From NCBI RefSeq assembly GCF_018968705.1, contig NZ_CP076668.1, positions 496,001-560,000 on the forward strand: DNA of 64,000 nucleotides, in the 5' to 3' direction. The DNA comes from Pseudomonas lijiangensis. GTDB taxonomy: Bacteria > Pseudomonadota > Gammaproteobacteria > Pseudomonadales > Pseudomonadaceae. The translations under genes were made by a program, and so were the position numbers. The notes under the pieces are model-generated. The model saw nothing but the letters and a program-made list of their open reading frames with translations. It did no database searches and was not told the origin of the DNA. Every line of letters starts with the position of its first letter. The stretch's first letter is position 1. Positions 29,936-39,377 of the stretch are shown piece after piece.

Positions 29936-31933
29936 ATGCCAAGCCGTCGTGAGCGTGCCAACGCCATTCGTGCCCTCAGCATGGATGCCGTGCAAAAAGC
30001 CAACAGCGGCCATCCCGGTGCCCCCATGGGCATGGCGGATATCGCCGAAGTTCTGTGGCGCGACTATCTGAAGCACAACCCGGCAAACCCTTCTTTCGCC
30101 GACCGGGACCGCTTCATTCTGTCCAACGGCCACGGCTCGATGTTGATTTACTCGTTGCTGCATCTGACCGGCTACGACCTGTCCATCGACGACCTGAAGA
30201 ACTTCCGTCAACTGCACAGCCGCACGCCGGGTCACCCGGAATACGGCTACACCCCGGGTGTCGAAACCACCACCGGCCCGCTGGGTCAGGGTTTTGCCAA
30301 CGCCGTCGGTTTTGCCGTGGCCGAAAAGACCCTGGCAGCACAGTTCAACCGCCCAGGCCACAACATCGTCGACCACAACACCTACGTGTTCATGGGCGAT
30401 GGCTGCATGATGGAAGGCATTTCCCACGAAGTCGCTTCCCTGGCCGGTACTCTGGGCCTGGGCAAGCTGATCGCCTTCTACGATGACAACGGCATCTCCA
30501 TCGACGGTGAAGTCGAAGGCTGGTTCACCGACGATACGCCTAAGCGTTTCGAGTCCTACGGCTGGCAGGTCATCCGCAATGTCGACGGTCACGATGCCGA
30601 CGAAATCAAGACCGCCATCGACACCGCCCGCAAGAGCGAGCAGCCGACCCTGATCTGCTGCAAGACCACCATCGGTTTCGGCTCGCCCAACAAGCAGGGC
30701 AAGGAAGAGTCCCACGGTGCTCCGCTGGGTGCCGATGAAATCGCCCTGACCCGTACTGCGCTGAAGTGGAACCACGGTCCTTTTGAAATCCCGGCCGATA
30801 TCTACGCCCAGTGGGATGCGAAAGAAAAAGGCCTGGCTGCCGAAGCCGAATGGGATCAGCGCTTTGCTGCCTACTCCGCTGCTTTCCCTGAGCTGGCCAA
30901 CGAATTCATCCGTCGCATGAGCGGTGAACTGCCTGCCGACTTCGCTGAAAAATCGGCTGCTTATGTGGCTGAAGTCAACGCCAAGGGCGAAACCATCGCC
31001 AGCCGTAAAGCCAGCCAGAACGCTCTGGGTGCTTTCGGCCCGCTGCTGCCTGAGTTCCTGGGTGGTTCGGCTGACCTGGCCGGCTCCAACCTGACCATCT
31101 GGAAAGGCTGCAAGAGCATCACCGGCGAAGACGCCAACGGCAACTACCTGCATTACGGCGTGCGCGAGTTCGGTCAGGCCGCAATGATGAACGGTATCGC
31201 CCTGCACGGCGGTTTCGTTCCTTACGGCGCTACCTTCCTGATCTTCATGGAATACGCTCGTAACGCAGTGCGCATGGCTGCTCTGATGAAGAAGCGCGTT
31301 ATCCATGTGTTCACCCACGACTCCATCGGTCTGGGCGAAGATGGCCCGACTCACCAGCCGGTCGAGCAACTGACCAGCCTGCGTACCACGCCGAACCTGG
31401 ACACCTGGCGTCCGGCGGATGCCGTGGAGTCGGCCGTGGCCTGGAAATACGCCATCGAGCGTAATGACGGCCCGTCGGCGCTGATCTTCTCCCGTCAGAA
31501 CCTGCCTCACCAGACCCGTGACGAAACCCAGCTGGCGGATATCGCCCGTGGTGGTTACGTCCTGCGCGACTGCGCTGGCGAGCCTGAGCTGATCCTGATC
31601 GCTACCGGTTCGGAAATCGGTCTGGCTGTGCAGGCTTACGACGCCCTGACCGCTCAAGGCCGCAAGGTGCGCGTGGTTTCCATGCCTTGCACCAGCGTCT
31701 TCGAAGCCCAGGACCCGGGTTACAAGCAAGCCGTTCTGCCGTTGCAGGTCAGCGCCCGTATCGCCATCGAAGCTGCCCACGCTGACTACTGGTACAAGTA
31801 CGTCGGTCTGGAAGGTCGCGTGATCGGCATGACCACCTTCGGCGAGTCGGCGCCTGCGCCTGCTCTGTTCGAAGAGTTCGGCTTCACTCTGGAGAACATC
31901 CTGAGCACGGCTGAAGAGCTGTTGGAAGACTGA
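29936..31933 (+). CDS. tktA: Transketolase
   Basis: A 665-residue thiamine-diphosphate enzyme of the pentose phosphate pathway. Motifs: [19 protein letters not shown] near residue 25, the cofactor motif [18 protein letters not shown] around residue 155, and the central-domain [19 protein letters not shown] with catalytic-type histidines. The start follows CCAGGAGATCAGCG. It begins a glycolysis/pentose block with epd, pgk and fda and lies divergent from the metK operon, as in other pseudomonads. Confidence 0.97.
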   Translation: MPSRRERANAIRALSMDAVQKANSGHPGAPMGMADIAEVLWRDYLKHNPANPSFADRDRFILSNGHGSMLIYSLLHLTGYDLSIDDLKNFRQLHSRTPGHPEYGYTPGVETTTGPLGQGFANAVGFAVAEKTLAAQFNRPGHNIVDHNTYVFMGDGCMMEGISHEVASLAGTLGLGKLIAFYDDNGISIDGEVEGWFTDDTPKRFESYGWQVIRNVDGHDADEIKTAIDTARKSEQPTLICCKTTIGFGSPNKQGKEESHGAPLGADEIALTRTALKWNHGPFEIPADIYAQWDAKEKGLAAEAEWDQRFAAYSAAFPELANEFIRRMSGELPADFAEKSAAYVAEVNAKGETIASRKASQNALGAFGPLLPEFLGGSADLAGSNLTIWKGCKSITGEDANGNYLHYGVREFGQAAMMNGIALHGGFVPYGATFLIFMEYARNAVRMAALMKKRVIHVFTHDSIGLGEDGPTHQPVEQLTSLRTTPNLDTWRPADAVESAVAWKYAIERNDGPSALIFSRQNLPHQTRDETQLADIARGGYVLRDCAGEPELILIATGSEIGLAVQAYDALTAQGRKVRVVSMPCTSVFEAQDPGYKQAVLPLQVSARIAIEAAHADYWYKYVGLEGRVIGMTTFGESAPAPALFEEFGFTLENILSTAEELLED

Positions 31934-31940
31934 GAAAGGA

Positions 31941-32078
31941 TGCGGGAGCGGATGAATCCGCTCCTGCTCATGAATTAAAAGGAATTTGCGTAGGAGCGAA
32001 TTCATTCGCGAGAGGCCCTTACATCCAGAGAAAATGTATTGCCTTCAATGACGTCTCGCGGATAAATCCGCTCCTACA
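31941..32078. repeat. REP and REPIN between tktA and epd
   Basis: A small hairpin GGGAGCGGATGAATCCGCTCC (31943-31963 region) is followed by a REPIN at 31990-32078 with arms GTAGGAGCGAATTCATTCGC… and …ATCCGCTCCTAC. The interior of this REPIN (GAGAGGCCCTTACATCC…CTTCAATGACGTCTCGCG) is nearly the same as that at 36567-36650, so the two are recent copies of one element. Confidence 0.8.
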
Positions 32079-32115
32079 GGTTTATGTGCAGTACGATTTG
32101 TCTTGCGAGACCACC

Positions 32116-33165
32116 ATGCCTCAACACCGCCCTTACAAAGTTGCTCTGAACGGCTATGGCCGGATCGGTCGTTGCGTCTTGCGCGCGCTCTGTGAGCGAG
32201 GTGCGCGGGCAGGTTTTGAAGTGGTCGCGATCAATGACCTGGCCGATATGGCCAGTCTCGAATATCTCACCCGTTTCGATTCCACTCATGGCCGTTTCCC
32301 CGGCGATGTACGGGTCGATGGGGAATACCTGCACATCAACGATCACCGGATCAGAGTCCTGCGCAGCGCAACGCCCGAGGGTATCGACTGGGTGGCGCTG
32401 GGCGCGGATCTGGTGCTTGAGTGTTCAGGCGTCTATAACACCCGCGAAGATGGCCAGCGCTTTCTCGATGCGGGTGCGTCGCGGGTGCTGTTCTCGCAAC
32501 CGATGGCCAGCGAATCCGATGTGGATGCGACCATCGTGTTCGGTATCAACCAGCAGAAGCTGACCGGCACCGAGCGCCTGGTTTCCAACGCATCCTGCAC
32601 CACTAACTGCAGCGTGCCGTTGCTGCGCCTGCTGGATGATGCGCTGGGCCTTGAATACATTTCGATCACCACGATCCACTCGGCAATGAACGATCAGCCG
32701 GTGATCGATGCTTATCACCACGAGGATTTGCGCCGTACGCGCTCGGCTTTCCAGTCCATCATTCCGGTCTCCACTGGTCTGGCACGCGGAATCGAGCGGC
32801 TCCTGCCGGAACTTGCGGGCCGAATTCAGGCCAAAGCAGTTCGCGTACCGACGGTCAACGTCTCGTGCCTGGATATCACGCTGCAAACGGCGCGTGATAC
32901 CGATGCTGTGGAAATCAACCGAATCTTGCGTGAGGCCGCCACCAGCGGCCCGCTCAAAGGCCTGCTGGCATACACCGAATTGCCGCATGCCAGTTGTGAT
33001 TTCAACCATGACCCTCATTCGGCCATTGTCGATGCGAGTCAGACCCGAGTTTCCGGCCCCCGGCTGGTAAACCTGCTGGCCTGGTTCGATAACGAATGGG
33101 GTTTTGCCAATCGAATGCTCGACGTTGCGGACCATTTCTTGCGCGTCGCGGATCAACAACAGTAA
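32116..33165 (+). CDS. epd: Erythrose-4-phosphate dehydrogenase
   Basis: A 349-residue NAD enzyme of the GAPDH family, oxidising erythrose 4-phosphate to 4-phosphoerythronate for pyridoxal phosphate synthesis. NGYGRIGR forms the NAD loop (residues 12-19), Cys161 in SNASCTTNC is catalytic, and [12 protein letters not shown] is the C-terminal signature. ATG 32116 ([11 protein letters not shown]) is chosen; an in-frame start at 32086 is ten codons upstream. Epd rather than glycolytic GAPDH is preferred from gene order between tktA and pgk. Confidence 0.9.
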   Translation: MPQHRPYKVALNGYGRIGRCVLRALCERGARAGFEVVAINDLADMASLEYLTRFDSTHGRFPGDVRVDGEYLHINDHRIRVLRSATPEGIDWVALGADLVLECSGVYNTREDGQRFLDAGASRVLFSQPMASESDVDATIVFGINQQKLTGTERLVSNASCTTNCSVPLLRLLDDALGLEYISITTIHSAMNDQPVIDAYHHEDLRRTRSAFQSIIPVSTGLARGIERLLPELAGRIQAKAVRVPTVNVSCLDITLQTARDTDAVEINRILREAATSGPLKGLLAYTELPHASCDFNHDPHSAIVDASQTRVSGPRLVNLLAWFDNEWGFANRMLDVADHFLRVADQQQ

Positions 33166-33181
33166 AAAACAGGAACGCCTC

Positions 33182-34345
33182 ATGACCGTGTTGAAGATGA
33201 CCGACCTCGATCTGCAAGGTAAGCGTGTGCTGATTCGCGAAGACCTCAACGTCCCGATCAAGGACGGCGTTGTCAGTAGCGATGCCCGAATCCTTGCTTC
33301 GCTGCCGACCATCAAGCTGGCGCTGGAGAAGGGTGCTGCCGTACTGGTCTGCTCGCACCTGGGCCGTCCGACCGAAGGCGAGTTCTCGGCCGAGAACAGC
33401 CTCAAGCCGGTTGCCGACTACCTGAGCAAGGCGCTGGGCCGTGAAGTCCCGCTGGTTGCCGATTACCTCGATGGCGTCGACGTCAAGGCTGGCGATGTCG
33501 TGCTGTTCGAGAACGTGCGCTTCAACAAGGGTGAGAAGAAGAACGCTGACGAGCTGGCGCAGAAATATGCCGCACTGTGCGACATCTTCGTGATGGACGC
33601 TTTCGGCACTGCTCACCGCGCCGAAGGCTCGACCCATGGCGTTGCCAAATTTGCCAAGGTCGCTGCAGCAGGTCCTTTGCTGGCGGCCGAGCTGGAAGCA
33701 CTGGGCAAGGCACTGGGCGCTCCGGCCAAGCCGATGGCGGCCATCGTTGCCGGCTCCAAGGTGTCCACCAAGCTGGATGTACTCAACAGCCTGAGCGCAA
33801 TCTGCGACCAGTTGATCGTCGGCGGCGGCATTGCCAACACCTTCCTGGCAGCAGCCGGTCACAAGGTCGGCAAATCACTGTACGAGCCGGACCTGCTGGA
33901 TACCGCCCGCGCCATTGCCGCCAAGGTCAGCGTGCCATTGCCGGTGGACGTGGTGGTTGCCAAGGAATTCGCTGAAAGCGCTGCCGCGACCGTCAAACTC
34001 ATCGCCGATGTGGCCGATGACGACATGATTCTCGACATCGGCCCGCAGACCGCTGCACAGTTTGCCCAATTGTTGAAATCTTCCGGGACTATCCTGTGGA
34101 ACGGTCCGGTCGGCGTGTTCGAGTTCGATCAGTTCGGCGAAGGGACCAAGACACTGGCCAAGGCTATTGCCGAAAGCGCAGCGTTCTCCATCGCTGGCGG
34201 CGGCGATACGCTGGCAGCCATCGACAAGTACGGCGTTGCACAGCAGATTTCCTACATTTCCACGGGTGGTGGCGCGTTCCTCGAGTTCGTCGAAGGCAAG
34301 GTCCTGCCAGCCGTTGAAGTGCTTGAACAGCGTGCAAAGGCCTGA
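33182..34345 (+). CDS. pgk: Phosphoglycerate kinase
   Basis: A 387-residue glycolytic kinase transferring phosphate between 1,3-bisphosphoglycerate and ADP. Motifs: [15 protein letters not shown] at the N-terminus, [12 protein letters not shown], and the nucleotide loop [18 protein letters not shown] with [16 protein letters not shown] 33182 with CAGGAAC upstream is the family start. It lies 16 bp after epd, forming an operon, and a lipoprotein gene follows closely. Confidence 0.97.
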   Translation: MTVLKMTDLDLQGKRVLIREDLNVPIKDGVVSSDARILASLPTIKLALEKGAAVLVCSHLGRPTEGEFSAENSLKPVADYLSKALGREVPLVADYLDGVDVKAGDVVLFENVRFNKGEKKNADELAQKYAALCDIFVMDAFGTAHRAEGSTHGVAKFAKVAAAGPLLAAELEALGKALGAPAKPMAAIVAGSKVSTKLDVLNSLSAICDQLIVGGGIANTFLAAAGHKVGKSLYEPDLLDTARAIAAKVSVPLPVDVVVAKEFAESAAATVKLIADVADDDMILDIGPQTAAQFAQLLKSSGTILWNGPVGVFEFDQFGEGTKTLAKAIAESAAFSIAGGGDTLAAIDKYGVAQQISYISTGGGAFLEFVEGKVLPAVEVLEQRAKA

Positions 34346-34373
34346 TTTTCCGGTTCAGGGAAGGGAGTAGTTC

Positions 34374-34604
34374 ATGTTCAGGACGTTACCGTTATTGCTT
34401 GTCGCTGGGGTGCTGGCCGGTTGTGCGAGCAAGCCTGATGTTGACGATGCGGAACCTGAGCCTCAGGCGCAGCTGCTTCAATTGAGCTGCTATCAGGCCG
34501 GTTGGCAGGCTGAAACCGTGCCAGTGATCTACAAGCGTGGCGGTCAGGAGGTCTGGGACCGTTACGAGTTCATGCCTCGCACGGGAGATGTGGGCTGTCT
34601 CTGA
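34374..34604 (+). CDS. Small lipoprotein (76 aa)
   Basis: A 76-residue protein with a lipoprotein signal (LLLVAGVLAGCAS, Cys17). The mature part contains two further cysteines (LSCYQAGWQ and GDVGCL at the very end) that could bridge. GGGAG lies ten bases ahead of the start. It lies between pgk and the next lipoprotein gene and may be read from the pgk promoter. Function unknown. Confidence 0.78.
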   Translation: MFRTLPLLLVAGVLAGCASKPDVDDAEPEPQAQLLQLSCYQAGWQAETVPVIYKRGGQEVWDRYEFMPRTGDVGCL

Positions 34605-34686
34605 GTCAGGTGAATGCTCGCAGGTAACATCTGCGAGCTTTGGCGGTCATTAAAGGGTGGGATCTTTTCCGAGAAGGAGTTTCGCC

Positions 34687-34884
34687 ATGAAAATCGCCAC
34701 CCTGGCTCTTGTGAGTTGCATTGTATTGGCAGGTTGCAGCAGTCCGGGCTCCAAAGCCCGAACCTGTGAAGTATTCAGCCCGGCTTCCGTGAATGTGCCG
34801 ACGACCGACAACACCCAGCGGGTTGAGGCGCACGTCACGGGTGAACCGGCCAGTGATCGTAATCAGGAACAGAACTGCCCCTGA
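34687..34884 (+). CDS. Small lipoprotein (65 aa)
   Basis: A 65-residue protein starting MKIATLALVSCIVLAGCSS, with lipobox Cys17. The mature part has CEVFSPASVNVPTTDNTQ and a final NCP. AAGGAG precedes the start; ten extra codons upstream are rejected because they would displace the signal. Function unknown. It is the second of three lipoprotein genes in a row. Confidence 0.75.
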   Translation: MKIATLALVSCIVLAGCSSPGSKARTCEVFSPASVNVPTTDNTQRVEAHVTGEPASDRNQEQNCP

Positions 34885-34938
34885 TGTAGCGAAGCGAGCG
34901 GCACAGGCCGCGCTTCCCGGGGCAGGCCAGGAGACGTG

Positions 34939-35265
34939 ATGAAAGGCTTGATTGCCCTTGCGGCATTTGCAGTGCTCGGTGGTTGCGCGACGTCAAAGGC
35001 GCCTCAGTCCAGTGATTCCTGGAACCACTGGGTATGTGACAGCAAGGCCGAGGTCCATTGGCGTTTTGCCGATTCGGCCAAAAAGGAAGTGGATGTACGC
35101 CTGAACCAGAGCGATCAGGTTTTCAGGCTCAAGGCCCAGCCTGGTGCTGCCAGCGGGACGCTCTACAGTAACAATGTGTTGGCGTTTGCCAACAAGGGTG
35201 ACGAAGGCCTGATTTACTGGGACGCCACCAACGATTTGATCGGACGCGGCTGCAAGGCCAGATAA
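34939..35265 (+). CDS. MliC-like lysozyme-inhibitor lipoprotein
   Basis: A 108-residue protein with a lipoprotein signal (MKGLIALAAFAVLGGCATS). The mature domain (WVCDSKAEVHWRFADSAKKE, LYSNNVLAFANKGDEGLIYW, final GRGCKAR) fits the MliC fold, in which two cysteines bridge and Lys/Ser residues plug C-type lysozyme. ATG 34939 with AGGAG upstream is preferred to the in-frame GTG one codon earlier. Assignment is by pattern only. Confidence 0.75.
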   Translation: MKGLIALAAFAVLGGCATSKAPQSSDSWNHWVCDSKAEVHWRFADSAKKEVDVRLNQSDQVFRLKAQPGAASGTLYSNNVLAFANKGDEGLIYWDATNDLIGRGCKAR

Positions 35266-35380
35266 GTCGTAGCCGATGTACCACCTGCACGGCCCTTGTG
35301 GCCGTGCGTATAACTTGAATAGCAGTCGCCACTACGGCAGGCTTGCACGATTAACGACCCGACCGGGAGACACACAGACA

Positions 35381-36445
35381 ATGGCACTTATCAGCATGCG
35401 CCAGATGTTGGACCACGCAGCCGAATTCGGCTACGGCGTTCCAGCTTTCAACGTAAACAACCTGGAACAGATGCGCGCCATTATGGAAGCGGCCGACAAG
35501 ACCGATTCCCCGGTGATCGTCCAGGCTTCGGCCGGTGCCCGCAAATACGCCGGTGCCCCGTTTCTGCGCCACCTGATCCTCGCGGCAGTCGAAGAATTCC
35601 CGCATATCCCGGTGGTCATGCACCAGGACCACGGCACCAGCCCTGATATCTGCCAGCGTTCGATCCAGCTGGGCTTCAGCTCGGTGATGATGGACGGCTC
35701 GCTCGCCGAAGACGGCAAGACGCCTGCCAGCTACGAATACAACGTCGACGTAACCCGTCGCGTCGTTGCTTTCGCCCACGCCTGTGGCGTGTCGGTAGAA
35801 GGCGAACTGGGCGTTCTGGGCTCTCTGGAAACCGGTATGGCCGGTGAAGAAGACGGCGTTGGCGCAGAAGGTATCCTGGATCACAGCCAGATGCTGACCG
35901 ACCCTGAAGAAGCCGCTGACTTCGTCAAGAAAACCCAGGTCGATGCCCTGGCAATCGCCATCGGCACCAGCCACGGCGCCTACAAGTTCACCAAGCCGCC
36001 TACCGGCGACATCCTGGCGATCGAGCGCATCAAAGAGATCCACAAACGCATTCCCAACACCCACCTGGTGATGCACGGTTCTTCGTCCGTTCCTCAGGAA
36101 TGGCTGAAGATCATCAACGAATACGGCGGCGACATCAAAGAAACCTACGGTGTGCCGGTCGAAGAAATCGTTGAAGGCATCAAGTACGGCGTGCGCAAGG
36201 TCAACATCGACACCGACCTGCGTCTGGCCTCTACTGGCGCCATCCGTGAGTTCATGGCCAAGAACCGCAGCGAGTTCGACCCGCGCAAATACCTGGCCAA
36301 GACCGTCGTCGCCATGCGCGATGTCTGCATCGCCCGCTACGAAGCCTTCGGCACCGCTGGCAACGCCTCGAAGATCAAGCCGATCTCCCTGGATCGCATG
36401 TTCGAGCGTTACGCCAAGGGCGAGCTGGATGCCAAGATCAACTGA
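35381..36445 (+). CDS. fda: Fructose-bisphosphate aldolase, class II
   Basis: A 354-residue zinc-dependent aldolase. Zinc ligands are in [10 protein letters not shown] and GTSHGAYK, and [15 protein letters not shown] supplies another histidine; [14 protein letters not shown] binds substrate phosphate. ATG 35381 ([10 protein letters not shown]) is the family start with GGGAG upstream; an extension from 35276 is rejected. It closes the tktA-epd-pgk block and ends at a strong terminator. Symbol varies between fda and fba. Confidence 0.96.
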   Translation: MALISMRQMLDHAAEFGYGVPAFNVNNLEQMRAIMEAADKTDSPVIVQASAGARKYAGAPFLRHLILAAVEEFPHIPVVMHQDHGTSPDICQRSIQLGFSSVMMDGSLAEDGKTPASYEYNVDVTRRVVAFAHACGVSVEGELGVLGSLETGMAGEEDGVGAEGILDHSQMLTDPEEAADFVKKTQVDALAIAIGTSHGAYKFTKPPTGDILAIERIKEIHKRIPNTHLVMHGSSSVPQEWLKIINEYGGDIKETYGVPVEEIVEGIKYGVRKVNIDTDLRLASTGAIREFMAKNRSEFDPRKYLAKTVVAMRDVCIARYEAFGTAGNASKIKPISLDRMFERYAKGELDAKIN

Positions 36446-36462
36446 GTGTTGATCCGGTAATG

Positions 36463-36490
36463 AAAAACCCGCAGAGATGCGGGTTTTTTT
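36463..36490 (+). terminator. Rho-independent terminator of fda
   Basis: An 11-bp stem (AAAAACCCGCA with TGCGGGTTTTT), tetraloop GAGA, then more T (seven in all), 17 bp after the fda stop. Confidence 0.92.
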
Positions 36491-36500
36491 GTGGGCGCGA

Positions 36501-36657
36501 ATCGGGTGGCGCTCCGCTTATCTTCGCGGATAAATCCGCTCCTACGGTTTGCTCAGCAAATAAAGAGGGAGCGAATTCATTCGCGAGAGGCCCGTACATT
36601 CAAAGAAAATCTGTCGTCTTCAATGATGTCTCGCGAATAAGCGGAGCGCCGCCCGAT
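36501..36657. repeat. Nested inverted repeats (REPIN inside a 21-bp-arm hairpin)
   Basis: Outer arms ATCGGGTGGCGCTCCGCTTA(T) (36501-36521) and its complement (36637-36657) differ at one base. Inside are a REP (36525-36545) and a REPIN copy (36567-36650) like that at 31990-32078. The right outer arm ends three bases short of the DUF3010 gene. Confidence 0.75.
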
Positions 36658-36659
36658 TC

Positions 36660-37073
36660 CTACTTCATGAGGCTGGCACATGCCGCTTTATAGGCCTCAT
36701 GCTGATACTTGTTCAACGTATCGGGCAGGGCGAAGTCGTGTTTTCTGTTCTGGGCATTGATGGTTTGCGGTGACACAAGGATCACGTCGCAGTCGGCCAG
36801 GAGCTGGAAGACGGTTTCGATCTTGAAGGTGGTGGGGCCACCGGCGAATTCGCCTTTCTTGCTGCGTTTCTTGATCGCGACATGGCTGATGCCGTTTTCC
36901 CTCACAAAGCTTGCGATCTTTGTGGCGAAGGCTTTGACGTTGCCAGCTTCGTCGTCATCCTCCAGGGCGATCTTTCGGGTTGCCAGCGGCACATGCGCGG
37001 TGCCGCCGTTCTGACGGGTGGCCAGGGCGAAGATGGCTTCACTGCCTTTGATTTCTACACCACAAATAATCAT
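36660..37073 (-). CDS. DUF3010 family protein
   Basis: A 137-residue cytoplasmic protein with MIICGVEIKGSEAIFALAT at the start, an RNase H-like beginning (beta strands then VKAFATKIASFVRENGISHV), KKRSKKGEFAGGPTTFKIE and a C-terminal helix with LNKYQHEAYKAAC. This is the DUF3010 pattern. The ribosome site is weak (CAGGCATTTCC). Role unknown. It stands alone, divergent from nothing and next to a large REP cluster. Confidence 0.83.
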   Translation of the reverse strand: MIICGVEIKGSEAIFALATRQNGGTAHVPLATRKIALEDDDEAGNVKAFATKIASFVRENGISHVAIKKRSKKGEFAGGPTTFKIETVFQLLADCDVILVSPQTINAQNRKHDFALPDTLNKYQHEAYKAACASLMK

Positions 37074-37129
37074 GGAAATGCCTGATGCCTTCGATTCATG
37101 TAAAGGAACAGGTTATCTCATCGCTGGCG

Positions 37130-37540
37130 TTATTCCTGCGCAATTGATTCCAGATATTCCGAACGCTCATCGCTCATGCGCGCAATGCAGTCGTTTTCGT
37201 TGATGCTGTAGGCCTTGCTACCCGCGGCAGACGGGAAGACTTCGACCGCGCAATCGGCGTCGCGCAGCTTTTCCCAGGCCTGTTGAGCGGTCTTGAGCTT
37301 GCTGGTGAAGTCGTTGTATTGCGACTTGTTGGCGACGAACTGCGACTGGACGCGATTGAGCAGGTTCTGAAAGTTTTCCTTGAGCAGCTCTTCTGCGGTG
37401 TGTCGGCTGTAGACCGAGCATTCCAGGGTCTGGTTGTCGCTGTCGACGCCGTCGCATGGCGTGCTGTCCGAATCTTGAGCCGCTTGTGCGCCAGTCACGG
37501 CGGTCGCCATGAGGGCCAGTGTCAGGAAAATCGTTTTCAT
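37130..37540 (-). CDS. LprI/DUF1311-type periplasmic protein
   Basis: A 136-residue protein with signal peptide MKTIFLTLALMATAVTGAQAAQ. Mature features: TPCDGVDSDNQTLECSVYSRHTAEELL, a coiled region, then DADCAVEV and NENDCIARMSDERSEYL. The four cysteines and C-terminal pattern fit the lysozyme-inhibitor LprI family. ATG 37540 with CGGAG upstream is chosen. Partner unknown; inhibition of lysozyme is inferred from the family only. Confidence 0.78.
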   Translation of the reverse strand: MKTIFLTLALMATAVTGAQAAQDSDSTPCDGVDSDNQTLECSVYSRHTAEELLKENFQNLLNRVQSQFVANKSQYNDFTSKLKTAQQAWEKLRDADCAVEVFPSAAGSKAYSINENDCIARMSDERSEYLESIAQE

Positions 37541-37768
37541 CGAGTGGCTCCGATCCATTGATGCCTTGAATTCTGGCCTAAGCGCGAGGCAAAGAACAGG
37601 TTTACGACACATGCCGAGAGCGTCTCATGGCCCTTTGTCGCATCTTGACGCTTTCGGCAAACCCTCTGTCGTTTTTGCACCCGGCTCGCCGGACCCTCCG
37701 GCATATGCTGACCCCAATAGCGCCGACAGCCGATTCGGCGCGCAAGTACCTAAAAAGGGGACAGCCTG
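37541..37768. promoter_or_regulatory. Promoter region of the dipeptidase-dgc-etf genes
   Basis: About 230 bp hold the divergent promoters of the LprI-like and dipeptidase genes. TTGTCGCATCTTGACG (37635-37650) and CTGTCG (37666-37671) resemble motifs before glyA and gbcA and may be regulator half-sites. Confidence 0.3.
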
Positions 37769-38746
37769 ATGAGCCCAGCCGAACTGCACGCCGACAGCAT
37801 CGTCATTGACGGGCTGATTATCGCCAAATGGAATCGCGAGCTGTTTGAAGACATGCGCAAGGGTGGCCTGACCATGGCCAACTGCACGGTATCGGTGTGG
37901 GAAGGTTTCCAGGCCACCATCAACAGCATCTGCACCAGCCAGAAACTGATGCGCGAGAACAGCGATCTGGTGATGCCGGTCCATACCACCGCCGATATCC
38001 GCAAGGCCAAGGAACTGGGCAAGACCGGCATTCTGTTCGGCTTCCAGAATGCTCATGCCTACGAGGACCAGATCGGCTACGTCGAGATCTTCAAGCAACT
38101 GGGCGTTGGCATCGTGCAGATGTGCTACAACACCCAGAATCTGGTGGGCACCGGCTGCTACGAGCGCGACGGCGGCCTGTCGGGCTTCGGGCGCGAGATC
38201 GTGGCCGAGATGAACCGCGTGGGCGTCATGTGCGACCTGTCCCATGTGGGCTCCAAGACTTCCGAAGAAGTCATCCTCGAATCGAAGAAACCGGTCTGCT
38301 ACTCCCACTGCCTGCCGTCCGGCCTCAAGGAGCACCCGCGCAACAAGTCCGATGCAGAACTGAAGTTCATCGCCGATCACGGCGGTTTTGTCGGGGTGAC
38401 CATGTTTGCGCCGTTCCTGGCCAAAGGCATTGAGTCGACCATCGACGATTACGCCGAAGCCATCGAATACACCATGAACATCGTCGGTGAGGACGCCATC
38501 GGCATCGGCACCGACTTCACCCAGGGCCATGGCCAGGACTTCTTCGAGTACCTGACCCATGACAAGGGTTATGCCCGTCGGCTGACCAGCTTCGGCAAGA
38601 TCATCAACCCGCTGGGCATCCGCACCGTGGGCGAATTCCCGAACCTGACCGAAACCCTGCTCAAGCGCGGCCATTCCGAGCGCGTCGTGCGCAAGATCAT
38701 GGGCGAGAACTGGGTCAACGTGCTCCGGGATGTCTGGGGCGAATAA
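37769..38746 (+). CDS. Membrane dipeptidase (M19)-like protein of the dimethylglycine cluster
   Basis: A 325-residue protein of the renal-dipeptidase fold. Family blocks include ILFGFQNA, GVGIVQMCYNTQNLVG, MCDLSHVGSKTSEEV, HGGFVGVTMFAPFL and AIGIGTDFTQGH. The first metal site, normally DGHND in M19 enzymes, reads IDGLIIAKWN (about residues 13-22), so the HxD pair is lost. It may not act on dipeptides. In P. aeruginosa the same gene precedes dgcAB, so a function in dimethylglycine catabolism is likely but undefined. The start follows AAAGGGGAC. Confidence 0.85.
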   Translation: MSPAELHADSIVIDGLIIAKWNRELFEDMRKGGLTMANCTVSVWEGFQATINSICTSQKLMRENSDLVMPVHTTADIRKAKELGKTGILFGFQNAHAYEDQIGYVEIFKQLGVGIVQMCYNTQNLVGTGCYERDGGLSGFGREIVAEMNRVGVMCDLSHVGSKTSEEVILESKKPVCYSHCLPSGLKEHPRNKSDAELKFIADHGGFVGVTMFAPFLAKGIESTIDDYAEAIEYTMNIVGEDAIGIGTDFTQGHGQDFFEYLTHDKGYARRLTSFGKIINPLGIRTVGEFPNLTETLLKRGHSERVVRKIMGENWVNVLRDVWGE

Positions 38747-38831
38747 CTTTCTACGCGACGCCCCCTTTGAATTGATAACCCCGCTGCCCTGCGCGCAGTG
38801 GGCGTAACCCGAATTTCTGGAGTTTGACCCC

Positions 38832-39362
38832 ATGGCTAAAATCGCCCCGCAACTGCCTATCGAAGTCGACAGCGAAACAGGCGTCTGGACCTCCGATGCA
38901 TTGCCGATGCTCTATGTGCCGCGCCATTTCTTCGTCAATAACCACATGGGCATTGAAGAAGTGCTGGGTGCCGAGGCCTACGCCGAAATTCTCTACAAGG
39001 CCGGCTACAAGTCCGCCTGGCATTGGTGCGAGAAAGAAGCCGAATGCCATGGCATCGAAGGCGTTGCGGTGTTCGAGCACTACATGAATCGCTTGTCCCA
39101 GCGTGGCTGGGGGCTGTTCAAGATTCAGGATATCGATCTGGAAAAAGGCACTGCCAGCGTCAAGCTCGAGCACTCGGCGTTCGTGTATGTGTACGGCAAG
39201 GTCGGGCGCAAGGTCGATTACATGTTCACCGGCTGGTTCGCCGGTGCAATGGATCAGATCCTGGCGGCCAGCGGCAGCCCGATCCGCACCGTTGCCGAAC
39301 AGGTTTACGGTGGCTCCGAAGAAGGTCATGACGACGGTCTGTTTGTCGTCAAACCGTTGTAA
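38832..39362 (+). CDS. V4R-like (DUF5943) protein of the dimethylglycine cluster
   Basis: A 176-residue cytoplasmic protein: PMLYVPRHFFVNNHMGIEEVLG, KAGYKSAWHWCEKEAECHG, then MFTGWFAGAMDQILAASG. The last part resembles the 4-vinyl-reductase domain, a small-molecule or hydrocarbon binding fold. It lies between the dipeptidase-like gene and dgcA, 15 bp before the latter, a conserved place in pseudomonads as I recall. No enzymatic role is known; a chaperone or scaffold for DgcAB is an inference. Confidence 0.82.
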   Translation: MAKIAPQLPIEVDSETGVWTSDALPMLYVPRHFFVNNHMGIEEVLGAEAYAEILYKAGYKSAWHWCEKEAECHGIEGVAVFEHYMNRLSQRGWGLFKIQDIDLEKGTASVKLEHSAFVYVYGKVGRKVDYMFTGWFAGAMDQILAASGSPIRTVAEQVYGGSEEGHDDGLFVVKPL

Positions 39363-39377
39363 GTCGAGGATCGTGTT

